From NCBI GenBank assembly GCA_902729315.2, contig LR746278.1, forward strand, positions 451,501 through 515,500: a stretch of DNA of 64,000 bases. The letters are read 5' to 3'. A program made the translations under genes and the position numbers. The DNA comes from Spirodela intermedia (Eukaryota; Streptophyta; Magnoliopsida; Alismatales; Araceae). Below are positions 23,501 through 34,061 of the stretch, one piece after another. Positions within the stretch are counted from its first letter, which is position 1; each line of letters starts with the position of its first letter. The notes under the pieces are model-generated. The model saw only the letters and a program-made list of their open reading frames with translations, did not search any database and had not been told where the DNA came from.

Positions 23501-25039
23501 CAGCCTTGCGCCATCTGCATTTGTCTGAGATGCCCTCTCGCTTCCAGCAAGATCCACAAAATTCTGTAGAAACCATTAAATTAACTAAATTCCTCGGAAA
23601 AAAATCTCCGAAAATGACAGAAATGTGCTCATTGAGGCACTCCATCTTACGAGTGTTGCAATGTAGGACTTGAGACAGCCGGAGTTCTCTCGAAGCATGC
23701 TCTCTATAGTCTGCACCAGGTGATGATATGAAAAGCTTAGATATCTATTTGGAATCTATGACTATGGAGACCAACAAGTCAACCCCAATTCCATCAAGCT
23801 CACCAGCCGTATAATCTGATGTGATCGAGAGCTAGTATCATTTAAAGCGGTTTCTCCGACTTGCCTCTGCGCTGTGAAACATGGTAGGGCCTCAGTGATT
23901 TGGGATGCAATTTCACGAGCGCTGTTGACTAGAAAAACAGAGTTCTACCTTCACAAATGGCAATCATTTGTCTCAGATGTTGGCTACTTCTTGCTGTTTC
24001 TTCTTCCAGCTTCTCTACCACAGTACCTTGCTGAAAAGATATCATTTAATCAAGGCTAAATCATCAGGGAAGACATTCAGATTACCCGAACCATACCCAC
24101 TTCAGTGAATTAAAAAGAGAAAAAAAAAGAAAACCTCCGGGTCATCCAGCAAGCGAAGAGGTCCTGAATCTGGATTCAACAGGTCCTTGACCACCTCATT
24201 GTAAATCTCCAGTGCTGATAACTTGATTACGAAGTCTCTCTCTGGAGTCTGCGGATGGGGAAGCATAACATGATTTCAGATATCTAGATCCCAGAATTTC
24301 TCCCAATTGATGTTACCATCAAAACGCAGGTCGTCTACGGACGTCAGCAATTCAATAAAACCATCATTGGTTTTTTTTTGGGGGGGGGGCATACATTCTG
24401 TATGTGATTGTAGATATCGTTCACAGCATTCTCAGTGATCCCTCTCATGGTGTACGTCTTCCCACTGCTGGTTTGCCCATACGCGAATATTGTAGCTACA
24501 GAGATTAAACAGGGGTCGGATCACAAGGATTCAAAAATAAGGCATTTAAAAGTGGCAAATTCTCGTATATAACGCTGTATTTATAATACCATTGATTCCT
24601 GTCAGAGCTGAAAGGGCAACATCCTTGGCTCCTTCTTCATACACGGTTTCGGTCAGGCATGCCGGGCCAAACACCCTGTCTACGAGGGGGGAAGCTTCAG
24701 TCAGAACAGAGCCAGCTGGGGTGGAAGGATTGAGGTAAATGGAGAAGGCACGATATAATAGGGGGAGATCCTGAATTCAGAGTTCTTACCAAAAGTGTGG
24801 GAAGATGAGGAATTGGAGCGATCCTGGCAGGAGGGCTTGAACACGACGGTGTGATCGTTGATGCACTCCCACGCTATGTGGTCCTTCAGCGCCTGCTCCT
24901 TCTTGCTCAAAGGCCTCACCCGCACTGTCACGAAGATCTTCTCTTCCTTTGTCCTCGTCCCACGGGGGGTGGACGTAGGTGGCTTTCTATCACTCTTGGA
25001 ACAGGATACTGGAGTGGTCGGCATCGCGGCTGCCGTCAT
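20562..25039 (-). CDS. NACK1: Kinesin-7, NACK1/HINKEL type cytokinesis motor
   Basis: Predicted 956 residues, near tobacco NACK1 length, from 14 exons (minus strand): 25039-24790, 24679-24590, 24495-24395, 24248-24135, 24030-23949, 23871-23804, 23710-23651, 23563-23439, 23012-22814, 22706-22569, 22481-22389, 22295-21393, 21304-20988, 20892-20562. All junctions are GT-AG and in phase. The motor comes first, with P-loop GQTSSGKT (120-127), switch I NDTSSRSH (223-230) and switch II VDLAGSE (258-264). Coiled coil follows (about 365-445 and 480-600), then the plant DUF3490-type C-terminal domain ([28 protein letters not shown]). NACK kinesins carry a MAPKKK to the phragmoplast midzone and activate the MAPK cascade that expands the cell plate. 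TP sites such as EGTPP in the tail fit CDK control. The assignment to NACK1 rather than NACK2/TETRASPORE is by overall resemblance. Confidence 0.93.
24369..24390. repeat. T10G10 homopolymer junction in kinesin intron
   Basis: A run of about ten T followed by about ten G lies only a few bases downstream of the donor of intron 3. It is slippage-prone and could affect read alignment here. Confidence 0.7.
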
Positions 25040-25928
25040 CGCGGAGTAAATTCTGGCGTTGCTTTGACTGTTTGACTGAATGGTCTTGTTCCTCGAGGAT
25101 CGCGTAGAAGGACTGTCGAACGCCTCCCCAAATGTCGGTTAGGTGAGCACCATCCGCTCGAAGAAGTTGAAAAGTATGGTGCCTGGAACAAAATGGATGA
25201 AGAATCCGAGATCTGTTAGCATCCGACCACCCCACGGAAACTACTAAAACTGAGATTTATTAACTTTTTTGGCGAATAGATGAGAACCATGAAGAAATCC
25301 AAATGAGCAGTTCTTCTAATAGAGTGCGTAAGCAAAGATCGAAGCAAGTTGTAGCGGAAATCTCCGGGGGATGTCGCAGATAATCGATCTGAAAAAGTTT
25401 GCCCTCCTGATTCACTGGATCTACACAATTTCATGTGTTTTCGGCTGTCGCTCCTTTTGAAAAAAAAAATGAGAACAGCAGCAGGATTACAGAATATGTA
25501 GCAAGAAAGGGAACGAGATCCGGAGAAGACGAGTGACAGCAAGAAGCGAGTCCGGTGCTCTCCTCTCCCTCCCAAAGCTTCGAATCCGAGAGAGAGAAAA
25601 TCCAAACAGGGGAACCGAGAGAAGAGCGGTGGGTAGATGAAAGAAAGACACCCTAGACTCGGCCAACCACCGCAAACAATGCGAGGAAAGAGCACCTGGG
25701 GGAAACAGAAGGCCAGAAATGGGAAGAAGATTGGGGGTGCTGCTGCGGGCAGGTGCAAGAGAACGTACCACAAGGGAGAGAGGAGGGAGCTTCGATCTCG
25801 GAAGCGCCCTGTTTCTCTTGGCAGATCCTCGCCGAGGTGAAGATCTGAGAAATGAGGATGAAGACCAGAACTGACTCGACCCAGGTGATTGCATAACGGA
25901 TCTTTTTGAATTTCCCAGGCCCCAACGG

Positions 25929-25961
<33 letters not shown>

Positions 25962-27031
25962 ATCCTTAGCACACTCTTCCTTCCAATGAGATACTGCCAC
26001 GTTTCCCTCTCCCGCTCCCTCCCTCTCTCTCTCTCTCTCCAACTGATGTGTCCGGGGTGGTCAGAGATCCGAATGCTACGCACCCTCCGATGCGTTTCGA
26101 AACGTATCCATTTTTACTCACTCCCTTCGCAGCCAACTATTATTTTCTCAAATTGTCACGTTGAAAAACAAAAAGACTCCAAAACAATTTTCAGGCAAAG
26201 CTTTTTCCTCAGTGGCTGCCAGCTCAGCCGCTCGCATGACGGCGCCCCCGTGACGCATTTCGCTTTTCTACTTGGCAGCGTCTTTTCTCAAAAAAGCCCT
26301 TCCTCTTTCCGACAATTTCCCTATTACCACTTGCCCAAAGCCCGAAGAAAGCACAATTCCCCATTGGGCCCAGTGGGCCGTATTGGGCCGATGGACTTCC
26401 TCCCCATCCCCGATATATACATATGACTTCGTCAATTCCCATTTATTTTCTAATACTTATTTAAGTAAACCCACTGTATATTTTAGCAAATTCTGCATGG
26501 CGAATGCCATTATTCCTTCCTAGCCCAATTTGTTTGGAAAATAAAATAAAGATAAAAAATATATAAAAATTCAAGGGCGCCGAAGGAAACCAATCCAACG
26601 GCTGCAGTCCAAGGGGCCCCTAATGATGGAGGTGGACATCTTTGCACATAAATATATACGACCATCTATGTATATAAATTAAACCATGTTAGTAAATATG
26701 TCACCAAAGTGCTACACGCTCATTTTTCTACAGCAAAATGAGAAACGCAAGCCATCAAGATGATCCGTTCCTACTCCCAGGTTCCACACGAAGCCCCAAA
26801 ATAGCAAAGGAAATGCCCACATTCTTCTTCTTGCTTGCTTGCTTGCTTGCTTTTCTCATGTCCTAAAAGTGGCAAGATTTGCAGCTTCCATCCGTCTCCT
26901 CTCCCTCCCATCTTCGCTCTCGGAAGGGAAGCAGGGGACCGGGGAGGGGGAGGGGGCTGGAGGTGGTGTCCAAGGTGCCGATGGTGGGCTCAAAATGGCG
27001 CTGTGGAGCAGCGTTCCATGGTGTCCGCTGG
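25040..27031 (-). promoter_or_regulatory. Kinesin upstream region with MSA-like and TGGGCC motifs
   Basis: The region holds the leader and promoter of the kinesin and the 3' end of the DUF789 gene. CCCAACGGCT at 25921 and TCCAACGGCT at 26594 fit the core of the mitosis-specific activator (YCYAACGGYY), bound by three-repeat MYB factors in G2/M genes. Three TGGGCC words lie within 25 bases at 26365, 26374 and 26384. (CT)n arrays occur at 25930-25960 and 26020-26040. No tidy TATA box or transcription start was identified, and a leader intron is possible because the motifs lie 0.9-1.6 kb upstream of the ATG. ORFs in 25216-26440 are repeat-driven and not called. Confidence 0.45.
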
Positions 27032-30000
27032 TCATCTGAAATAGGGGCCGTGGGAGGTGAAGAACTGGTAATCCGGGTGAGCCACGCGGTGATGCCGCAG
27101 CCAGCTATCGGCTGCCTCCAGAAGGGACCTTGCCAGCTGCCTCTCTGCTCCTCCATTCGTGGCCCAGACCGAGCCCACCAGCTTGTATGAGGCTAGGCCG
27201 AAGCTGGGGAGTGAGACCTTCGGGACACCCTCTTCCCCACTGGGGAACGAGATGGATGGGCCAGCATCGGGCTCTGAAATGTCAGCGATCTTCCATCAGG
27301 CAAGAGCCCAAGAACAAGCAGAAAACTTGCATGAATATCTAAATAATGGGTGAAAGGATGAGCAATGTTGGATGATGATATGAGTCGTAGCTAGCAGGAG
27401 ACCAACTGGAGATTGGCCAGAAAGTGTAGGATGAACTGGGTGAGATTGGCCGTTGACTTGGAGTTTTCTTCCTTGTTGTTCTAGTAGAAAGAGAAAAGAT
27501 GGCAGCATCTACTGACCATCCAATGATCCAAAGTCCTCGCTGATTTTTAGCACCATGCATTATCATTCACGTATGATTTTAAGCATATTCCAGAATAACA
27601 GAGCTAAATACGCATACATACATATATTTATTAACAGGGAAAATGGAGGGGACATACCTATTAGTGGAGTGGAGAGGGAATGGAAAGTGAGAAAGCAAGC
27701 ATCCAGATCCCTCAACGTAGGCCCCGTTGGTATTCTGTAAATTGGATACCTAAAAAGAATTCCCCGGTTATATTGGAAACCTATAAGCCCAAAAACGAAC
27801 CAGATATCATAAAAGAACCTAGGTGGAAAGCGTACCACGCCACAGAAATCCAACTAGAAGGTAACAAATCACAGCTTCTAAGTGTCTTCAATTCAGGGAA
27901 GCGGACTGCAAGGTCAGAAATCTGCAACATGCAAGATGTCAGAAAAAGATAAGTAAAGAGGGAAAAGAAATTCTTCATTCATAATCGAATTGAATCATTT
28001 TGCCGTTTATTCTGATTATGGATCGGCAATCGGAAGATTCCTAAACATAATAGCATGCCAATTCAAGCATTGAACTCTCAACATCCATGAACCAATGCCT
28101 GTTATTATTATTATTATTATTATGAGTAATTATTGTTATTATCACTCCTTTTACCCAAAAAAGGAAAGTACAACAAGCTCACTAATGTCTCGGAAAACCA
28201 AAGATAATCATATATCGAAGTCGAGTTCACCTCATAACGGGGAGAGAGGGCGGAACCAAATAATGAAAAACATTGAGACATGACCGTCACATGAACGTAT
28301 CAAGAATATGTGCGTATTCTGTTCAGTTAAAAAAAAGAAGTAAATCGAGCTTCTTAACAGAGAATGCCAGAATTCTTCAGTAAACTGGTAACAAACATGA
28401 AATTTGATAGAGGATTACACAAAAAGGTTATATTGGAACCAGTAAATTGAGAATCGCGTGACGCGATTAAGATATGATCATGAGAGGAAGAATAAGAATG
28501 CCCCTAATATGTATCTTCCATCACGAAAAACGCATATATAATAGAAAATAGAATGACTAAATCTTCCTCTCCCTTAAAAACGACACATCTTGAAATACTT
28601 ATTCGTACTCCAAAAGACACTACAGATTTAGTCACGGTTGCCTCCCGTTGCAAATCATGAAACATGCATTGATCCCATATCCCCTAAATTGATTTGGCCA
28701 ATAATAGCCTCATTCACTAGAGTTCTGCATTTTATTTACTCGGCCTAGATAAAAGATGGATAGAAAAAACTAATTAGATATCATAGCAACAAACTTGCCT
28801 TATCAGCTAAAGGTTCACGACTGTAAGGAAGATCCCTTTCAAGAAATTCAAAGAGCAAGAGACCCTGAGAATTTTCAGCGTCAAGATCATCACTTGAAGA
28901 GCTTTCTTGTGAATCTTCATGCTTCTCCCTCAAAGACAATCTGTCCATCCGTAGTGCGGGAGCACTTGCAAGATGTTGGTGATTCGAACCCCATGAATGT
29001 TTCAAACCTCTTTCCAGTTCACAATCACTGCTTCCATCTGAGCTTGAATCCCGAGAACAGTCACTATCACTCTCCTCTCCTGGTCCCCTATTGCATAGGA
29101 ATGAGATCAGGATGAGGGAATTCACAATAATAGATACAACAGAAGACGAACGAAATTTGGTGAAGAAAAAATAAAAATGCAGCAACAGTCAGTACGAAAG
29201 TATGCAGACCTAGCTAATATCCAATTCTGATTTTTTTAAATAAATAATGAATAATTCCTCAGAATGCAATCCCTGAAACCCATTCACTTTATATCGTCTA
29301 ATAAAGAATCCAACACAAACTTGTGCATACAGTAGGCTTCTATAAAATTACTTAACAGATCGCTCTTGACTGTTGCATAGAAACAAAAACAGAAAAACAA
29401 GATCCTAAGAGAGAATGATAAATATTTAGAAATTCTTGTCGATATTTCCACCATATCATCTCCTTGTCCCATCCCCTTCAAAGAGAGAAATCGTAGGATA
29501 TATTTCCTGAGCATTACCCAAGGCTGGCAGATCATCTGTACCTAATTTGACAAAGCGTTTAACGGATAATCTCCAGCTAAGAAAGAAGAAAGAGTTTTGC
29601 ACAAACAAAAATCGTTGTTAAAAGTCTAAAAAAAATCAATAGCACGCAAAAGGACCTTTCTCTTCATGACATGCATACTCAAATAAGCACACGATATTTC
29701 TTAGCTTGCATCTCCAACACGCTGCAGCACAAGGTCATTCCAGACAGCCTAACGTAGTCGGGCCATTTTTCCATGAAATAAAGAATATAAAATCGCTTGA
29801 TATAATACTATAAAAATATGTTCCTCTCGTATTACTAAAACCAAACGTGATTGTTTCTCCCCAAAAATAGCAACTGATCGACTGTGAATTAGCTTCCATC
29901 AAATTATGTGTTCATTAGATCATGAGTATTGCCAAAAACAAAACAGACAAAAAAACCTCATGAAGCAAAAAAATCATCGCATGAAGCAAAAAGGTCTTGC

Positions 30001-30776
30001 AAGAGAAAGTATCTACGCGTACAATAAAAGTTCATTCATTTTTTTGTGACGTTTGCCTAAAGAAAGGTGCCAAAAAATGGACAAAAAAATGCAGGGGAAT
30101 TGGGATGAACAAGATAGGATACCTCAAGTTGGAAGGTTCTCTCCTGGGTTCTACGTATAACTGAATGGCTGACAAGTAGGGTACATAATACTGCATAACA
30201 AGATCGGTATCGTTTAGAAGCAAAGGAACACCGGTCCCATATGCACTCCACTCCTTGAAAGATTCCCACAGGTCTCCAAGCACGAAGTATGGCTGCTGCT
30301 CCATATTACAGGTCCTCCATCCTCTCATCGTCGTCTGCTAGAGAAAACACCGTTTAGACAACAAGCGTGTAGAACCCCTAAAGAAAACAGAAAGCTCTCC
30401 GCCAAAAGCGTCGGAACGGAAAAAAGAAAAGATGGACCTTTGGGAGGTACTGTCCTGTCAAGGACGGAGTCGTGGATTCCAAAAACCGATCCAGATTACC
30501 CGAGGGAGCACTCCCCACCGTTGCAGCAGGCGCGTCAGCGGGCTTGGAACCCTCGTGACCGGCTGTCCGGTTCTCAGGCTCCCGATCGACCTCGACGGCA
30601 AATTTCCCCGAGGAAGCCGTGGACGTTGAGGAGGTAAAGCCGCCATTGACGCCATTTGCAGAGCCACAACTGCGGGACCTCTGCAAGTTCCGGCTCCGAT
30701 GGTGATCGTAACTCCGCGCCTTCGCCGGATAGAACCGGTCCTCGCCGCGCCCGAACTGCATGCGCGTACCCAACAT
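27032..30776 (-). CDS. DUF789 family protein
   Basis: Predicted 419 residues in six exons (minus strand): 30776-30438, 30334-30123, 29087-28799, 27921-27836, 27749-27658, 27273-27032. The conserved blocks appear in family order: [12 protein letters not shown] (near 97), [11 protein letters not shown] (114), [20 protein letters not shown] (130-150), [16 protein letters not shown], an acidic/serine-rich segment [83 protein letters not shown] and a C-terminal [11 protein letters not shown]. The biochemical role of DUF789 proteins is unknown to me. Intron 3 begins with GC in a strong AAG/GCAAGT context instead of GT. The frame continues upstream to an in-frame ATG at 30860; I chose 30776 ([16 protein letters not shown]) because that is the family start as I remember it. 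Overlapping upstream ATGs lie in the leader. Confidence 0.9.
28101..28124. repeat. (ATT)n microsatellite in DUF789 intron 3
   Basis: About eight TTA/ATT units inside the GC-AG intron. It is a simple repeat with no other role visible. Confidence 0.85.
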
Positions 30777-32181
30777 TTCCAGGAAATAGAAACCTAACTC
30801 TACAGAGGAAGAAAGTGAGATGGATCGGCGTCCACGACTTCCCGTTCGGACGGACCCCAATCCTCCGGGGACGCGAGGCGCACGCGATCCAATTGCTCAA
30901 TCCCAGAACACGCAACCCTCTCCCACCACCACGGCCGGCGGCGAGGAAGGCAAAAAAGCGTACAAACGACGAACCAGAGGGGAAGAAAAGTAAAACGGGT
31001 TCTGTAGAGAGAGAAAGAGGGGAGTAATGGAAGGGAGGAGAAGGGGAGGATGGGGTCCCAGCTGGATCCGAGGATGGGGAGGAACAGATCGCGCCGTCGC
31101 GTAGGCGAGAGAGAAGGATGGACACGGCGAGCCGAGGGGATTGTTGTGGGGACACAGACGGGGACGATTCCGTCCACTCCGACCCCCCCTCAGCTGTGCA
31201 CCGTCCAGACGATTCCCCTCTCCCTCCCCCCTTCGATGACGATGCCGATTTCCGCAGCGACGGTGACTACCGATTCCAGATACCCTTCCTCCTCCGCTGA
31301 GACCAGAAATTCTAATCCAGAAGGGCCGCCGCCGCGGAGGATCGGGTAGATGGATGGCCCGGCCGGTGGAGAAGAAGACAGGAAGGACGAAAACGAGTCT
31401 CCGCCCTTTCTCAAGGGCAGGAAGTTCTAACAGACGCCGCCCGCTTCTTCCGTCAGAGACCGCAGTGGACTATATATTAATTAATTCATTCATTAATAAT
31501 CCCCCACCCTCCCCCCCATAAATAAAACTATATTATCAAGATCACTTAATAAATTCTGTAAATCAGATATATCCCTAAAAAGGTCAAATTAAGTGGATTA
31601 TTACGTTTATCTCGATCCTGACCGTCCATGCTGTCTCTGATCCCGGTGGTCTGTCCAATCCCGTGGTCCTTTGCCCGCCGACATTGACCGTTGGCCACGT
31701 GCGCGCGGACCGCGTCGTCGCCGCACGTGTCGCGCGTAGGCAGGGCTGCGGTTTGCGCCGCCATGGTAGCCCGCCGCCGCTGGATCCGTCGTGGAGACGG
31801 CGGATGTCCACGTCGGATTTAAGGCTAACGCTCCGCCACGTGCCTTCGTTCGGTTGTTTGGAAGCGGTTGCGGGGGGGAAATAAACACCACACGAAATGG
31901 GGGAAAAAGTCCACATGCTCATCGTTTAATGGACACAGTTGACTAATTACGAGCCGCGAGATCCATAATTGGTCGTAAGAAAAATCTCCACGTATGATCT
32001 AGTCAACCTAAGCTCGTGAACGGTGGTCTAATTCGATACGATTGACATTGAATAATTCGCAAAACACTACCGAGGGAGGGGGGAGGAGTTTATTCTCCCC
32101 TTCCCCAACCCTCCTCCCCCCCCCCACCTCCCCCCATCTCCTGTTTCCACATGGTCGCTGGGAGGCAGGCAGGGAGGGATC
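30777..32181 (-). promoter_or_regulatory. Leader and promoter of the DUF789 gene, and X8 gene 3' end
   Basis: On the minus strand the first 400 bases probably contain the DUF789 leader, with several upstream ATGs (for example 30860, 31155, 31177). Three perfect CACGTG G-boxes follow within 150 bases at 31696, 31724 and 31837. Site 32090-32145 is C-rich/pyrimidine-rich and lies just beyond the X8 stop. ORFs in 31546-31922 overlap in several frames and look like GC-driven chance frames. Confidence 0.45.
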
Positions 32182-33212
32182 TTATATGTGTCTGAAGAGC
32201 GTGAGGAGGAGGCAAGCCAGGGTGAAGATAACGACGGCGGGGTACGTGGCCGCCGCGGCCGCTGTGTCGCCGACGCTGGGAGGGGTTGAACCGAGTACTG
32301 TCGGGCCCGACCCGGCCGGGTTGGTTGGGCCGATCACCACCGACGAGCTCCCGCTGGGGATTTTCTCTCGTCAGTATAAGTTAAGAACTTTGGTTAAAAA
32401 ACCATTATAAATATTGAAATGAATCGAGCCGTTGCTGGTACCTGGCAGCAGGAAAGCGACACGTGGGAGAGCCTGCAATGGCAAGAGCAAGAGCCATTCA
32501 TTACTAGTAGTAGAGAGCTGAAAGCACTCGGAGATTTTCGTTGACTTCTTCGAAAAAGGATCATTCTCTTCGATATCTCTCGATTATACACGACTTCCAG
32601 AGGAAGAAAATGGCGCGATGTGAGATTATTTCTCTTACTTGGGTCGGTGGTGGTCAGAATGGCGGTGCCGCCGAAGTCGCAGCTGGTGGGGAGGGGGTTC
32701 TTCTGGTAGTAGCTGTTGAAGGCGTAGGAGGCGTGGTCACGGAGGGTGTTGGGGGAGAAGCAGGCGCCGCCCTGCTGGATGGCGACGCAGTCAGCGCCGC
32801 CGTAGCCGCAGGCGTAGTCCAGGGCCACCTGCAGCGCCGTCTGCGAGGCCGTCGGGCTCGCCACGCACCAGCTCCGGCCGGCTGCGGGCGGGGCCACCGC
32901 CGCAGTCGTCAACGGCGGTGTCGTGTAGGGGTCCGCCGGCGGCGAGGGGAGGATGGGGGTCGTCGCGAAGGGGTTTGTGGGGTTGATGATGGGAATCGTC
33001 GTCATGGGCGTGACCTCGCCTAAGCGAGGGCCTATGGAGCTCCCCCAGGCATTGCCGGTCGTCCCTTCTGAGGAGGAATGGAGATGAGAGAGGAGCGAGA
33101 GAGGCCCTGAAAACACGCAAGTATGAGAAAACTGATGCCACTCACCGGCATAGGAGAGAAAACGCGCGAAGAAGAGGAGGGTGAGACTGCGGAAGATCGC
33201 GTCCCTCTCCAT
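32182..33212 (-). CDS. GPI-anchored X8 (CBM43) protein, callose-binding type
   Basis: Predicted 232 residues in four exons (minus strand): 33212-33146, 33067-32639, 32472-32442, 32353-32182. An N-terminal signal peptide (SLTLLFFARFLSYA, cleaved about residue 22) and a Pro/Thr-rich spacer (about 40-85) come first. The X8 domain starts at SWCVASPTASQ (88) and contains ACGYGGADC, GGACF, SYAFNSYYQ, SCDFGG and the last Cys in SPTCRF, giving six conserved cysteines. A Ser/Gly-rich linker and a hydrophobic C-terminal tail (VVIFTLACLLLTLF) fit a GPI-attachment signal. Such proteins (PDCB-like) bind callose at plasmodesmata. Intron 1 is only 78 bases, a multiple of three, and open in the same frame, so its retention would give an intact longer protein. 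The catalytic glucanase domain is absent. Confidence 0.88.
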
Positions 33213-34061
33213 GCACTTCTCTCTCTCTCTCTCGCTCTCGCTCTCTCCTCCTCTGTATCTCGCTCTTACTCTGTGGTTCCGGGAATGGGGTTGGCCTTGT
33301 GTTTGTCTCAGGGAGGATGGATTGGAGAGGGGGCTATTGACCTCGTACTCCGCCGATCTCGAGGAGAATCTCCCGGCAGAGAAAAGGGCGAGCTTTATCG
33401 CCCCAGGGGTGTAGTTCATTTTACTTGCCGGGCGGAGAGGAATCGGAGGCCTTCCTTTCCTCCCCTGCGAACGCTTCTAGTGAGAGAGAGATACCTGAGG
33501 GAGAGAAGAATGGTAATTCAGAGAAAATGAAGGAGCAGGATAAGAGAAAGGGATGGTTTGGATTCCAAGTCTTCCTCTCGCTTTCGCTGAGGATCTCAAC
33601 GTGATGCCAATAATGAGAAGGAGAGAGATAGGGATCTAGAGAGAGAGAGAGAGAGAGAACGAGAAGCAGTATTTGAAATTATGTCATGGGGACAAAAAGA
33701 TAAAGTATTTATAATTGTTTAACATTTTTTTAATAATAAGATAAATTTGTAGAAGAGAAAAAAATAATAAAGTAGTGCTTACAATTTTATAATAAATTTA
33801 AATAAGATAAATTTCCCGAATAACATCAGGGACTAGTTTCCAAATATCGAGGTGAAAATCGTGTCACGAGGACATATGATAAAATATTTTACTTATAGTG
33901 GTATACTTTTAAATATCTCATTTCTGGGTATTTGAAGAAACTTGAAGGTGGAGTTATCAATCAGGTCGCCCTTTTTCTTTTCCTCGGCGTCGTTAAAAGA
34001 ATACGATTCTCCGATTCCCGCAAAACAAACGGCCGTCCTATTCCGTCGGTGGCGTCCGGCG
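33213..34061. promoter_or_regulatory. Divergent promoter between X8 and alpha/beta hydrolase genes
   Basis: The two genes diverge from this 849-base region. CT/GA-rich leaders occur at 33219-33250 (X8 side) and a GA array at 33638-33660. An AT-rich core lies at 33690-33850. No telo-box, G-box or clear TATA element was found. The in-frame extension of the X8 ORF to 33419 lacks signal-peptide features and is not used. Confidence 0.4.

Noticed and set aside
28978-28995. tRNA B-box-like GGTTCGAATC on the minus strand
   Set aside because: It is codons of DUF789 exon 3, with no matching A box or cloverleaf.
30574-31177. Minus-strand ORFs of 193 and 125 codons upstream of DUF789
   Set aside because: They overlap the real first exon in other frames and have no family signal; at most they are upstream ORFs.
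33107-33145. 39-nt intron using the first AG in X8 intron 1
   Set aside because: It is shorter than known plant introns; the AG at 78 nt has a much better pyrimidine tract.
33213-33419. In-frame 69-codon extension of the X8 protein
   Set aside because: It would bury the signal peptide and is partly encoded by a GA repeat.
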